Origin: Durusdinium trenchii
Lineage: Eukaryota; Sar; Dinophyceae; Suessiales; Symbiodiniaceae
Reading direction: 5' to 3'
NCBI GenBank assembly: GCA_963970005.1
Contig: CAXAMN010025717.1
Span: 416,703-480,702 of the forward strand
Length of the DNA: 64,000 bases
Positions 44,981 through 55,795 of the stretch are shown in pieces. Under the pieces are notes generated by a model. That model ran no database searches, was not told where the DNA came from, and saw only the letters and a list, made by a program, of their open reading frames with translations. Position numbers and translations under genes: made by a program. Positions within the stretch are counted from its first letter, which is position 1. The number at the start of each line of letters is the position of its first letter.

Positions 44981-46983
44981 GGCCACAAGGTGCCACACAT
45001 GATTGAGTAACATCGTAACTGATGATACGGATGCTCCAGGAGAGTCAGGAGAGCTGTCCACATGCTCGAATGCGGTCTGGGGCCTTGAAAGAACAACCCT
45101 GTACAAATTCCAGGCTAGGACTACCTCCTATCAAGATGGGTTTCTTATGTTTTGTTAGGTCCCCAAACACATCGCGATCCGAGAAGGTCGCGATCCGAGC
45201 TTCCCCTTGTTGGACCCCCTTGTGCAGATCGGCATGGCGTGGGAGACCGATGCGACGCGACGCGACGGAGGTGGAGCGGACGGAGGTGGAGCGGAGCCAG
45301 CGGAGCCAGCGGGGAGCCAGGAGCGGGAGGTAGAATCGGTAGAAGCTGGGATGATACACATCCTTTATAATATGATAATATGCATCGAGTTTTGAACTTT
45401 TTAAATACACATGATGAGGCGTGATGATGATGCATTCAAGTTTGCGTGAACAAGTTTGCGTCACTCTCCGGCTGCGTTCTAGATGCTGAGATATTGGGCT
45501 GAGATATTGGTGGAGAACGTCTTCTCACTTGGAGGATTTGGGGCTCTTTCTGCTCGCAGATTCTCAAAACTCATTGAATCTTACACATACACTGAGCTTC
45601 AAGTGCCATGTTTGCCCCGACGTCTTGAGCCAGTTGTGCCAGTCAGCCGACGAAGACGAATCAAGTGTCCTCGTGATGGCTTCTCAGCTAGGGAGGTAGA
45701 CCTGAGTGACTGAATCGGGTGGGGCACCCCGAATTTGTGACAAGAGACAACCATGAGCACGTAGACAAGAAGAAAGAGCTGGTGCGAAACTACTCGGTGA
45801 CAAATCCACTTCATTGAGATCTCGCTTCTTCAAAGAATTGGAGCTGATCTTTGGGATGCACCATAAAGACTCGTCTACCGCACAGGATCTCTTCTTCTCC
45901 CCGTTTCAGGCATAGTGGTTCACAGAACAGCAAAAGCACTGAGAATCTCGCATGCTGAGCAGGTCTGCACTGCCAAACATGGTTTTTTCTCAGCATCCAC
46001 GGAATCCATCCAAAAAGCCGCGCAGCCTCGGAATCCAGCCTCTTCTTGAACCCTCACCATGGACCTGTTCCCAAAGATCTTCTCAAAATCCTTCCAACCA
46101 TGGTTCACCAGGCCTGTTCGGCCTCCACCAGGGAAAGCTGGCCACGGGTGGCCAGGGCGAAGTGGGCGTAGGCCTCGCCGTGCTGTTTGTTTGACCCACC
46201 GCTTCAAGAGGCGCCGGAACACCGGTGTGCAGTGAAGAGTTCCACTGAGAAAACACATGGGGCTGCGGTGAAAACACTGGATCAAACTGGTGAAAGCCTC
46301 GAGAATTGGCCACTTTTTCACCCAGGCCCATGGTGTCCCCGTCAGGTGTCGAGTCCAGTCCACGACGAACATGCGAAGGCTCGACGCTGGAAGAAGCGGC
46401 CTAGCCTTGGATGGTGCCACATCACGGCCATTTCCAAGGCCTTCTTGGAAGTTCTTGGAAGTTCTTCCTAAATGCAACTTTGGGGGACAGGTACCAAGAG
46501 CAAAGACATGGAACACGTGAAGAGTTGAAAGGTTGAAGGAGCATATGGACAATGATTATGGACATATTTGGACCTCTTGTGCTTCTTGCACAGGTCTCAA
46601 GTTAAATCGAAAGCCGTGGAAAAGCAACAAAGTATATAAAACATAGGATTCAGACCTACTTGGATCCTTTTGAATTATTCTTCTGTAACCCCGTGCATGA
46701 CCCTCTGCTTCAAGGCATTCTCTTTCCTCGTCGACGAGATATGTCCGAAGTGTCGGCAAACCTTTGCTCTTTGCCGTATGCCCGGTAGTTCCCGGTGGCT
46801 GCAGGGAAGATTGGAGCCGGAGGACCTCACAGTGCGGTGCCTTTGCGAAAAAAAACTTCGCGTTGCCGGTTGTCCTGCTCCAAATGCCTCTCCCTGTGAG
46901 TAATGCTGCATTTCTAGCAGACCATCTAGCAGAGGCTCTTCTGAACAAGCCACCAAATGTACAAGGACCCAATTCATAAACCT

Positions 46984-47058
46984 GGTCCTTGATGGCCTTC
47001 CAGATTTCTGCTTTTTTGGCAAATGGTTGTGCAAGCATGAGAAGTTCCAACATCTCCT
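46984..47058 (-). CDS. Candidate exon, function unknown
   Basis: The minus strand has acceptor GATGATTTCAG then EMLELLMLAQPFAKKAEIWK, AIKDQ, followed by a GTTTAT donor. It is short, helical and well bordered. It is unassigned, and the frame stays open well past the donor so the exon end is a guess. Confidence 0.3.
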
Positions 47059-48286
47059 GAAATCATCTTTGAATGCCCTGGCCCAACTTGTCTAAAACTT
47101 CCTATCTGGAACTGACATGGGAGAAACTTCAAAGCTGCGAGTTCTTCTCATCTTGGACATCCACCGTGGGCGCGCAAGCTCTTCAAGCTGGATGCCCATG
47201 GGCCAACATGCAACCAATTCAACCTGAAGACTCGTGCTCCCGGGCACTGCCAGGCCTGGCCTGGCCTTGGGGCCCCAAAAAGGTTCTTTTGTTTGTCTGA
47301 GTGAGGCAAAACGACCACCACAAGAATCTGTCCTTCATCTTTTCTTCATCCCAAATACCCAAACAGCCCTGGGCCCCATTGATGCCGTGCATGGCGAACA
47401 CTGCCTCCACGCCCTCACTCCTCTTCAGGCGACGTGTTCCGGGTCCTCCAGGTCGAGGGTGGACGGTCGGTGGGGGAGCACATCATGTTTGAATCCTGAG
47501 ACAAAACGTATGGTATTTTGATGGAAAATGATGGAAAATGATCCCTACGGGATCCTTGGAACTTTGTTTTTAAAGTCTGGCAGAGAGCCAAGGGCTTCGG
47601 GTGAATCTCAGGTGACACAAGAATGCCACAGTCGTGGCCATATTCACTTCCCTTGACTGTTGCATTGCTAGGGTCCTCTACCCCACTCTTGGTTGCTGCA
47701 ACCCTGCTCCTGCTTGGGCACTTCCTTCAACATCTCTGCACGCCGTCGATCTCGGGGGTAGGTGCCTCCCAAGGACATGCTTTTCCGAAGAGGTCAAGCC
47801 AGAACGCTCCATCATGCTTGACCCTCTTGAACCCAAAAAACTCACCTCTGGCCACCAACGGTCACCACAGGTTTTAAGATGTGTCAAGAACGCCCACAGA
47901 TACACCAGTTAGAACAAGATAGTTCAACTGCCTTGGTGCCAGGCAGCTGCTTGAATCTAAAGACGAGGCATACATGCAGAGAACATCTCAACATGAAAAG
48001 GACAAATTCGAGCAGCTCCACCAAAACATGGCCGTGACTGGTTACCATTAGTCATTAGTCATTATAGTCATCTCCATTTATTGCTTTGGAATGTTTGAGG
48101 GCTGCTCTGTGCGAAACATCCAGAGGACGTGAGTGAGGAGCCGTGAGGAGGTCTTTTGTTTGATCGTGATGCCAATGTGTCTTGCTGAAAAAGACAAATG
48201 AGCAAAACGGAAGTCTGGGAAAAAAAACGACGCTGCAACCAAAAAGACTTCGATCTTGTTGGTGGAACCCTTCCTCAAGGATATCT

Positions 48287-50843
48287 TCACAACAAAAAGG
48301 TTGAACGAGCAGTGTCATCTTCCTCCAAGGCACAATGAGCGACGCAGTAGAACAGGAAGCAAATGCCGAAGCCCACTGCTGCCACACTAAAGACACCTTC
48401 CGCTTTGTCGCTTCGCGCACGCTCCGCGCATGCATGGCCCTGCATGGCGTCATCCATGCGTTGACTCTCTCTGTTCACCCCCCCCCAGGCCCCGCCGAAC
48501 CGCTTCGGCGTCGGGTCCGAGGACCGGGGCCTTTGCCCAGAGACAAAGCGTCCGATGGGGAGCAGTGCTTTGAGTTGGCCATCTCAGCATCAAAGTGGAA
48601 GATCCGGTCCTGGGTCGCGAGACGTGTCCGAGAAGATGCACATCTTCACATCTTCACATCATGGTGCGAGAAGAACATCCAGTTTGAAGTGGCCTGGTGT
48701 TTTCTTTCGTGTGTGCGGGCGCGCCTTCAAGGTGGGCCCCCCCTCTCCGTATCTGAGGCCGTCATCCATCGACAGGGCGACAATGGATGACACTATGACC
48801 AAGCTTCTTCCCTTCTTCACAAGTGGTTTGATTCGCTTCATTGAGTGCCATAGCAATCCCATAGTTCTCCATTCATCACATCGCGCCTTGTTCATTCTTT
48901 TTCCAAGTACTGCCGTTGCCATCCACTGCCAACTGCATCCAGCGCAAAAATGGCCAACCCATTCCAACCCCTTCCTCGTTCATCCAAAAAAGACATGCCC
49001 TAACTAACCTAACTCCGGTTTCGCCAAACACCACGCCCCGGTCTCGAACCGCGCTCCCCCGGTGTCTCCCAAAAAGCCCCCCGGTCCGGGTCCGACGGAC
49101 CCCGATCGCAAACGAGGTGCGGTGAGCCAGCCCACGGCCGGCTGTCCAAAGGCGCCGAAGGTTCCCTCGATGCAACGGTCCAAGGCGTAGATGTAGGTGT
49201 AGCGTTCCTGGTACGGCCGCTGAAGCCAAAGCAAGTCCAGAAACCAGTTCACATACCGCTGTAGGGACCCGGCCCCCGGTTTTGGGCTGTTTTCAGGGAC
49301 CCGGACCCCCGCCTGTTTTCCGGCCCAACAAGAAAAAGAGCGGTGCGCGGTAGGTTTGGTGGCTGGAGTTTCGGGACCAAGTCGTGGGTCATAAGACACC
49401 ATGAAAAGCCAGGAGTTTGGGAGCATCTGCAGGTTTTAGATGTTTTTGGCAGATTTGTTCGAAGGGATTTGAGAATTTTCTCCTTGGGATGCAACCACAT
49501 TCGAATCGGGCTAAGAATGCTCATCGGACACTTTGGTCATCCTGCAGAGGACAAACCTGGGAGAGGACAAACAACTGGCCTGGTGGACCTGTCAGACTGG
49601 CGGCTTTTCTGAAGGCTTTTCGATGATCTTGAGGAACCAAAACACTCCACAGGGCCACCGGAGCCAGGGGTGGTGTATGGACATCCCTTCACCCCTAAGG
49701 AGCTATAATGGGACACCTGTTAGGAGGCCCTGGTATGGATTTGGGGGTACCAGACAACTCTTCTTCCACTCTTCTTCCTCCGGGTCCCCACATCTCGCCA
49801 CGTCGATCCGAACGTTGAAAGTCTCGCTGTCGTCGAGCCACTCTGGGCACCACGTCACTGAACATCTTGTTGTTCATGACCTCGGTGGTCCAAAACGACC
49901 ACCACCCGTCTTGGACCCGCCAGGCTGTTTCTTCGGTGGGTTCGGTCTGGAGACTGGACCGATGTGGACCGCCTGTGGACCCATCGGGCCGACAGGAGAA
50001 AGGGCCAGGTCGAAGGGCCCAGGGAAGCTTGGTACAGAAGGTAGGGAGAGTGGGCATCACCAGGAACCGGTGGAACATCGCTCCTCCCATCCCCTCCCAG
50101 GCATCCAGGCGATTGGCCTCATGCGCCAAGAAACCATGTTCCAAGCGATCAACATGCCCGTCACCATGAAGACACTGCAGTAGAGGGCGATCGTTCCCGC
50201 ATCCGAGTCCCCATGGCCTGGACCGGAGTGCAGCGATTTCGGGGATCGACGCCTCTCACGCCGTCCCCGGACAAGGTCGGACAAGGTCGGTGTGTCGGAG
50301 AGGGTTGGTTTTTGGCACCACGGCTACGGCTCCATGGATGGCAATTTAAGTTGTAGTATAGAAGTGTATACAGTAGATGTACCTCTACTATCTGTGCTCT
50401 GGGTGGCAACTGTTCGACCGGAAGCATTGACCTCCATATGGGAAGGATCAACTATCCAAAGTATGGCCTTTTCCTACCAAAAAGGATGAACAAATGGGTT
50501 CTAGGATGTTCTAGGCAAGCATATGCAATGTATACTTCATATTCCTGAATACCCCCGCCACGCCCAAGTTGCCAAGTAGCCCAGGCCAAAAAGGATGAGC
50601 GCAAAGAGTGGAATGGACAGGAAGACGGAGACCTGGTCCGGTGTCCAGAAGAACCGAAGAAAGCGAAAATCACAGGGCCTACGTCAGAAGGGGCCTTCGG
50701 ACTGAATCCTCCAAGTTGAACCACTACAACCACTGCCACTTCCACTACGACTGCGACTGCGAGTGCGAGTGCTACTGCCACTGCGACTGCGACTGCTACT
50801 GCTACTGCTACTCCTACTCCTACTCCTACTCCTACTCCTACTC

Positions 50844-50899
<56 letters not shown>

Positions 50900-53800
50900 A
50901 CGACTACGACTACGACTACGACTACGACAACTACAAGTACCCACTCCAGAACAAACGGTTTCAGGTGAACCACATTTTTGTCGGAGTGGGGACGTGGCAA
51001 GAAACTCTGCGGAAGTGTGTGATGTCAAGCATGGATTCATGGTTCTTGCATTTATGATCCTTTTATGTCCTGTTGATGATTTTCTCCATTTGAGACTTGC
51101 TGATGGGCCGATCCCGTTGCTGAAGCGGAACACCTTCCGCTGTTCATTCGTTTCCGCAATCTTAAGACGACCAATGGTGCGGGCGGGTCAGCTTCCCTTT
51201 CGTCTCGCACCTGCGAGATGCCGGGAGGGCCATGATCTGGAAATCGTCGGAAGATGAAATCCAGCAAAATGCCACCCAGCATACCTGGGCTCGTCAGATG
51301 GCTTTCTGAGGTGGACCACAATGTGTTGGACCACATCTTGTAAAACAAAGAAACACAAACCATCACATGCCCCCCCGCTGCTAACTAGTCTTTGAGATTC
51401 AGGCATCTTCTCTGCAAGTCTTCAAGTTTCAAGTGGAGCGCTGCCGGTTGAAGACAACTCGCCCCCCCACTTTGTACCATGCTCAAATCCAGTGAACTGA
51501 ACAGGCTCAATTAAACAAAGCTTTGACGACGTACCTGACACTTCCGTGACATATATTGAACATAGTGAACGTTATACAATATAACATATAACTTAATTAT
51601 AGTCTATTATATATATCAAATATAGTTTAACTTAATTTAATATACTATAATATAGTATAATGTAATAATATAAATACATAGATACATACATGTATAATTG
51701 GGACACAACTCACACTTTTAAAGGACACGGAAGTCATCGTTGAGCCCCTCCAGCGATCACTTGTCAGACTTTCTCAGGTCCTGTGACATATATTTGATGA
51801 AATTGACCCTCGCAAACATCTCTGAATTCAGGTGATCCGGCACTGGACGATCAGCGAAGCTTCCTCACTCCACTGCCAACTCAGCGTTGGTAGAAAACGG
51901 GGATCCCCGTGTACCCCCCTAAACAGGAGAGCTTCCTCACATGATGACAGGTACAGTATATCGTTCTATCTCGTTCTATCTATTTCGTGCACATGCGAGA
52001 AATGAACGACCTCCACGCCCCCCTTGATCCCCAGTGAATCCGTTGATCCCCATCCCCCATCCGTTCCATCCGTTCCTCCGTTCCGCAGTTCAAAGGTGCT
52101 GGACAAGGCGGTCCCCACGTTGAAGAAGGCCAGGATGGTCGCCGCCTCTGTGTTGGCAAAGCAGTTCAGCTCCTGTCGCGGACACGTTGCGAGAACGGCG
52201 CGCAACGTGTACCGGCTCGCAACGTGTACGGCACCAGCTGAAATTCTGTGGTAGGCCTTAAGTTTAAAGGGACTAAGCTGGCTAGGCAAGACGCAGGAAC
52301 TCCAACCGGCTGGCTCGAAGTGATCTGACGTGGGTTGGGACGAAGCGTGCGACGAAACACTTAGTGAAGGCCCTGCCTTCTCCCACCATCATCACCATTC
52401 CTTCCGAGCTCCCCCCACGCACACAAGCGCACTGGGCGCCCATGCCAGCCACATGGTGAGGTAGCTGAAGGCGAACCAAGGAGCGGTGCCAAAAATGCCT
52501 GAGAACAACATAGAACAACTAAGACCCTTTGGAATCATTGGATTGCTATTTCATTCACCTGAAAAGCGGTGAACATTCTTCCCCTCATAGCCTCAAAGCA
52601 TAGAACATGGGTCGGATTTTTTTCGCACATGGCTACCCTGGCAGTTGGGTCATGGTCTTAGACTTAGATGTCTATAGTCTATAGGAGATTATAGGATATT
52701 ATAGGAGTCTATAACTCCGTAGCCCTTTTGCAGAAGTCCTCTCTGTCTCTCGCCCTGGCAGATTCAGTCCCGGCTGCCCTGGCCGATGATGACCAGGAAG
52801 GTGGGCAGGCACAGAATCGACCCGAGCCTGCGGCACAAACCGACCAACCAAACCGGCACCACCTTCCCAGGGAGAATGATCATGTCAACCCACCGTTTCT
52901 CAGCTGATCCCCCAACATCAAGATTCACGGATGGAATCTTTGTTGCGATGACTCGGCAATGACACTCGACCGTCGACCAGCGTTGCTGGATGTTCTTCGA
53001 CTTCACCTGGTCAGACCTGCTGGCCATATACCTGCCACATACCTCCCTTCCTCAGCTTCTCTCCCCAAAAGAATGGCCATCACACGGCACACAGATCTGA
53101 ACACCATTTTTGGATCAAAGCTCGCGTTTCCCTGGTCGCCGCCCTGGTAGACTTGCGCTCTGTAGGAGGGTCAAATGGGTCTTTTCTATCTTTTCTTGCA
53201 TTCTCCCCATATAACTCAGCTCTAATCGCTTTGTCACCATTGGAAGGCCCCGCCGCATAGGCTGCGGAATCCAGCAAACTGCCACCCTCTGGGCGGCAGC
53301 GCTCGCTCGCGCGCGGCTCGCGCGCCTGGGCGTCTCTTCCTTGACGATCTGCAGCATGCTGCGCTGCTCGGCGCGCGGCACGTCGGTGACCAGGCACCAG
53401 ACCAGCAGACCCACCAGCACGCTCAAACTGGCGATGATTGTCCTGAGGTCAGTGCGCTGGCTGTGGGGGTGGCTGCAGGTGGGCGATTTTCATGAGAGAT
53501 GTGGGATGTGGGAGTTGGGCCAAATCATGCTGGAGTGGGAGGGGAGGAGCTCACACACCTGCTGTGACACTCGAAGGCAAAACCCAGGATGTATCTCCCA
53601 AAATTCGCAAACGAACCTTGAAGCCCTGCGTCCATCCACCCAACAAATCCGCAGCCCCTTCCAAGTTGCAGTGCAAACTGCCAGCCAGCAATGGCTCCGA
53701 TCTGCAGTGGTGCGATGGAGGTGGCAAAGGCTGTGAAGGCTGTCTGCCCCAAGCTTCCCGTGGAGAGCAGGAAGCCGAAGGCCTGTCCGGTCCGCACTAC

Positions 53801-54873
53801 ACGGAGGCGTGGCGCCGTAGGTGTGACGTCGGTGCGGAGACCCACGAGTTCCTCCAAGTTGCACGAGACCCACGATCTGTGATGGTTCAAATCCACAGTT
53901 CAATGTTCTAAGAACTGAACACAACTAATTCATACGAATTCGATATGAGTTAGAGTTGTATGGCGTTGTTGGTGATTTGAGGTGCACACAACCCGAGTTC
54001 CTCCGCCCTCTCAAACTTTACGCCTTCCCACGGCCGTAGACGGAGCTTTTGTCCGCCACCAAGCTGAAGAGCAGCGGCTGAACGATGCCCAAACCCACAC
54101 CGTTCAGCGCACGGAAACCCGTCATCCAGGCAATGTCCTCTCGGATTCGGCGGTTGTGTGGTGGGTTGCGTGGTTGGTACGGCAAGAAAGGAGCAAAGCA
54201 GCAAACAAAAAATACGTCTCTTTGCAGAGGAATCCTGCACCAGGAAAGAGATCCTGAAGATTGGAACTACTTGGTTTTGAGCACCTCGTGACTCAGCGAA
54301 GTGGCGATTGCGTTAAAAACCCTCAGGTTTCACACCTCAAACAGTGCAAGGTGCCACACCCGGAAGTTTAGAGTGAGTCATGTCTTGAACTCCCTATCTT
54401 CCTTAGGCAAACCAATGAATGCTTTCCCTCGTTAAACCCACAATAGTCTTAAACATTTTTGAACCTCCAAACCCAATCAAAACGGTGAATGAACACATCT
54501 TCGCAAACACAAATAAATGAACACCTATCATGGGAGACGCATCCATACGATCGATTAAACACCATCCCTCCCAGTCATCGCCACCGCCACCCCTTCCCCA
54601 GATCGCCGTCCGGAGCAAAAGCGCAGCCGATGAGTCCGGCGCCCCAAATCGCCGAGCCAATGCAAATGAGCCTCGTGCGCCGGGCGGTGGCATCCGGGCG
54701 GTTCCGTTCACTTGGCCCTTGGCCCATCCCTCCACTGCTCTATCAGTCTCTCGCTCTCCCTTTTTCTTGGCCAAGGAACAACGGTCGTGGGAGCCGGTCG
54801 GCCAGGAAACCACTGGGCAAGGCAAAGATGGACTCAAAGACCCCACGCACCAGGCCCAAACCTCCCAGGCCAC
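48287..54873 (-). CDS. Multi-exon MFS transporter, spinster-like
   Basis: A polytopic major-facilitator permease is assembled from at least 12 minus-strand exons. Those with checked ends are 54137-54024, 52498-52446, 52172-52100, 51284-51211 and 49207-49121; one exon ends at 52778 and one begins at 53782. Visible pieces in order are LGLVRGVFESIFALPSGFLA (from 54873), LICIGSAIWGAGLIGCAFAP, GFRALNGVGLGIVQPLLFSL then ADKSSVYGRGK (the MFS loop motif), FGFLLSTGSLGQTAFTAFAT, LVWCLVTDVPR, LPTFLVIIGQG, TAPWFAFSYLTMWL, ELNCFANTEAATILAFFNVG, LLDFIFRRFPDHGPPGISQ, ALYCSVFMVTGMLIAWN, NNKMFSDVVP, YTYIYALDRCIEGTFGAFGQ and VAAVGFGICFLFYCVAHCAL, with the stop at 48287. Phases match across the checked introns. 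Several donors are GC (54023, 52777, 52445, 52099, 49120). Substrate unknown; the N-terminal exon was not found. Confidence 0.8.
50721..50941 (+). repeat. Compound trinucleotide/hexanucleotide microsatellite
   Basis: About 220 bases are built almost wholly from codon-like triplets ending in C. Successive blocks are gactgc, gagtgc, tactgc, tcctac, tac and gactac. The array is internally ordered, each block differing from the next by one base of the unit. It lies in an intron of the MFS gene (between the exon ending at 51211 and those near 50.2 kb). Frames through it are spurious. Confidence 0.9.
51540..51705. other. AT-rich intronic segment
   Basis: A strongly AT-rich stretch (many ata/tat blocks) lies inside the large intron of the MFS gene between 52100 and 51284. 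It has no open frame of note and looks like unstructured intron. Confidence 0.6.
52715..52736 (+). other. Possible spliced-leader-like sequence
   Basis: tccgtagcccttttgcagaag resembles the dinoflagellate 22-nt spliced leader (DCCGTAGCCATTTTGGCTCAAG). The first 15 positions match with one substitution; the remainder has one deletion and two changes. It lies antisense in an MFS intron. A relic of a reinserted trans-spliced cDNA would look like this, but no retrocopy was identified downstream. Chance similarity is possible. Confidence 0.25.
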
Positions 54874-55079
54874 CTGCCCCGATGTCCGAATGTGAGGTAT
54901 GCAGTGCGAGAAGCACGAGGAACAGTGCTGTGGAGTGGTGAGGTGAATAGATGATTAGGTTTGGTTGTTTGAAGCTGGCGTAATGTCCATCCGCTTCGGG
55001 AAGTTTTAAGGTTTCTTGAAACCCACAAGTTAAGTCAGGTGAAAAACCGAGAATCAGCACAAAACCTCACAATACATAT

Positions 55080-55414
55080 TGTTCTATTTTCTACCCTCAT
55101 AGCCCATAAATAGTGGAAGGGGAAACGTGTCGCCTGGAGAGGCAATCTTTTAACAAAAAAAATTGTTTTTGCCTTTTTGCGCATTCAAGACGACAAAGTG
55201 ACATTTTGGTGCTTGCGCGAGGGAAAAGAGTTTTTCAGAAAGAGGGGATGCGGCCACGGTGTCCCACGGCGCGGGCCCGAAGCCCCGGCAATTGCTTGAA
55301 GAAGGGTGACCCCCCGGCATAACTATTGCGCAAAATTGAGGCGACGCCAAGAAGCAACGTTCTACAGCGAGTAGTTGCCCCTATCCTCCATTCGGTTTCT
55401 TCCTTACGACCGAA
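55080..55414. other. Upstream flank of the MFS gene, no exon assigned
   Basis: This stretch should hold the 5' end of the transporter gene. A minus frame at 55150-55350 (FFC-ending, Ser/Pro-rich) is not convincing. No promoter motif could be identified. Confidence 0.3.
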
Positions 55415-55795
55415 AGGGTAAAGGTAAAGGTGAAGGTAAAAGGTAACTTTAAAAGGTAAAAGGTAAAGGTAAAAAGGTAAAAGGCAAAAAGTAAAAAGTA
55501 AAGGTAAAAGGTGAAAGGTAGAGGTTCAGGTGAAAAGGTAAAAGGTATAAGGTAAAGATAAAAATAAGGTAAGGTAAGGTAGTAAGTAAGTAAGTCAGTA
55601 AGTCAATCAGTAAAGTAAGTAAAGTAAGATAAGAGGTAAGTAGGTAAGTAGGTAAGGAGGTAAGTAGGTAGGTAGGTAAGTAAGTAAGCAAGTAAGTAAG
55701 TAAGTAGTTAATCAAGTAAGTAAGTATGTATGTAATTATATAAGTAGGTCAGTCAGTCAATCAGTCAGTAGTCAGTCAGTAAATATGTATGTCAT
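55415..55795 (+). repeat. Drifting AAGGTAA / AAGTAAGT minisatellite tract
   Basis: About 380 bases go from aaaggtaaaggt units through aaggtaaggt to aagtaagtaggt and finally cagtcagt units. It is a slippage-derived low-complexity tract with gradual unit change. The complementary leucine/threonine/tyrosine-rich frame on minus (55449-55715) is an artefact. Confidence 0.9.

Noticed and set aside
45620..45645. Second spliced-leader-like match (cttgagcca...)
   Set aside because: Only nine bases match the reverse complement of the leader; expected by chance.
50452..51257. Poly-valine, Tyr/Asp and Ser/Arg ORFs
   Set aside because: They translate the compound microsatellite in different frames.
55449..55715. 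Leucine/threonine/tyrosine-rich 88-codon ORF
   Set aside because: Pure translation of the aaggtaa-type repeat.
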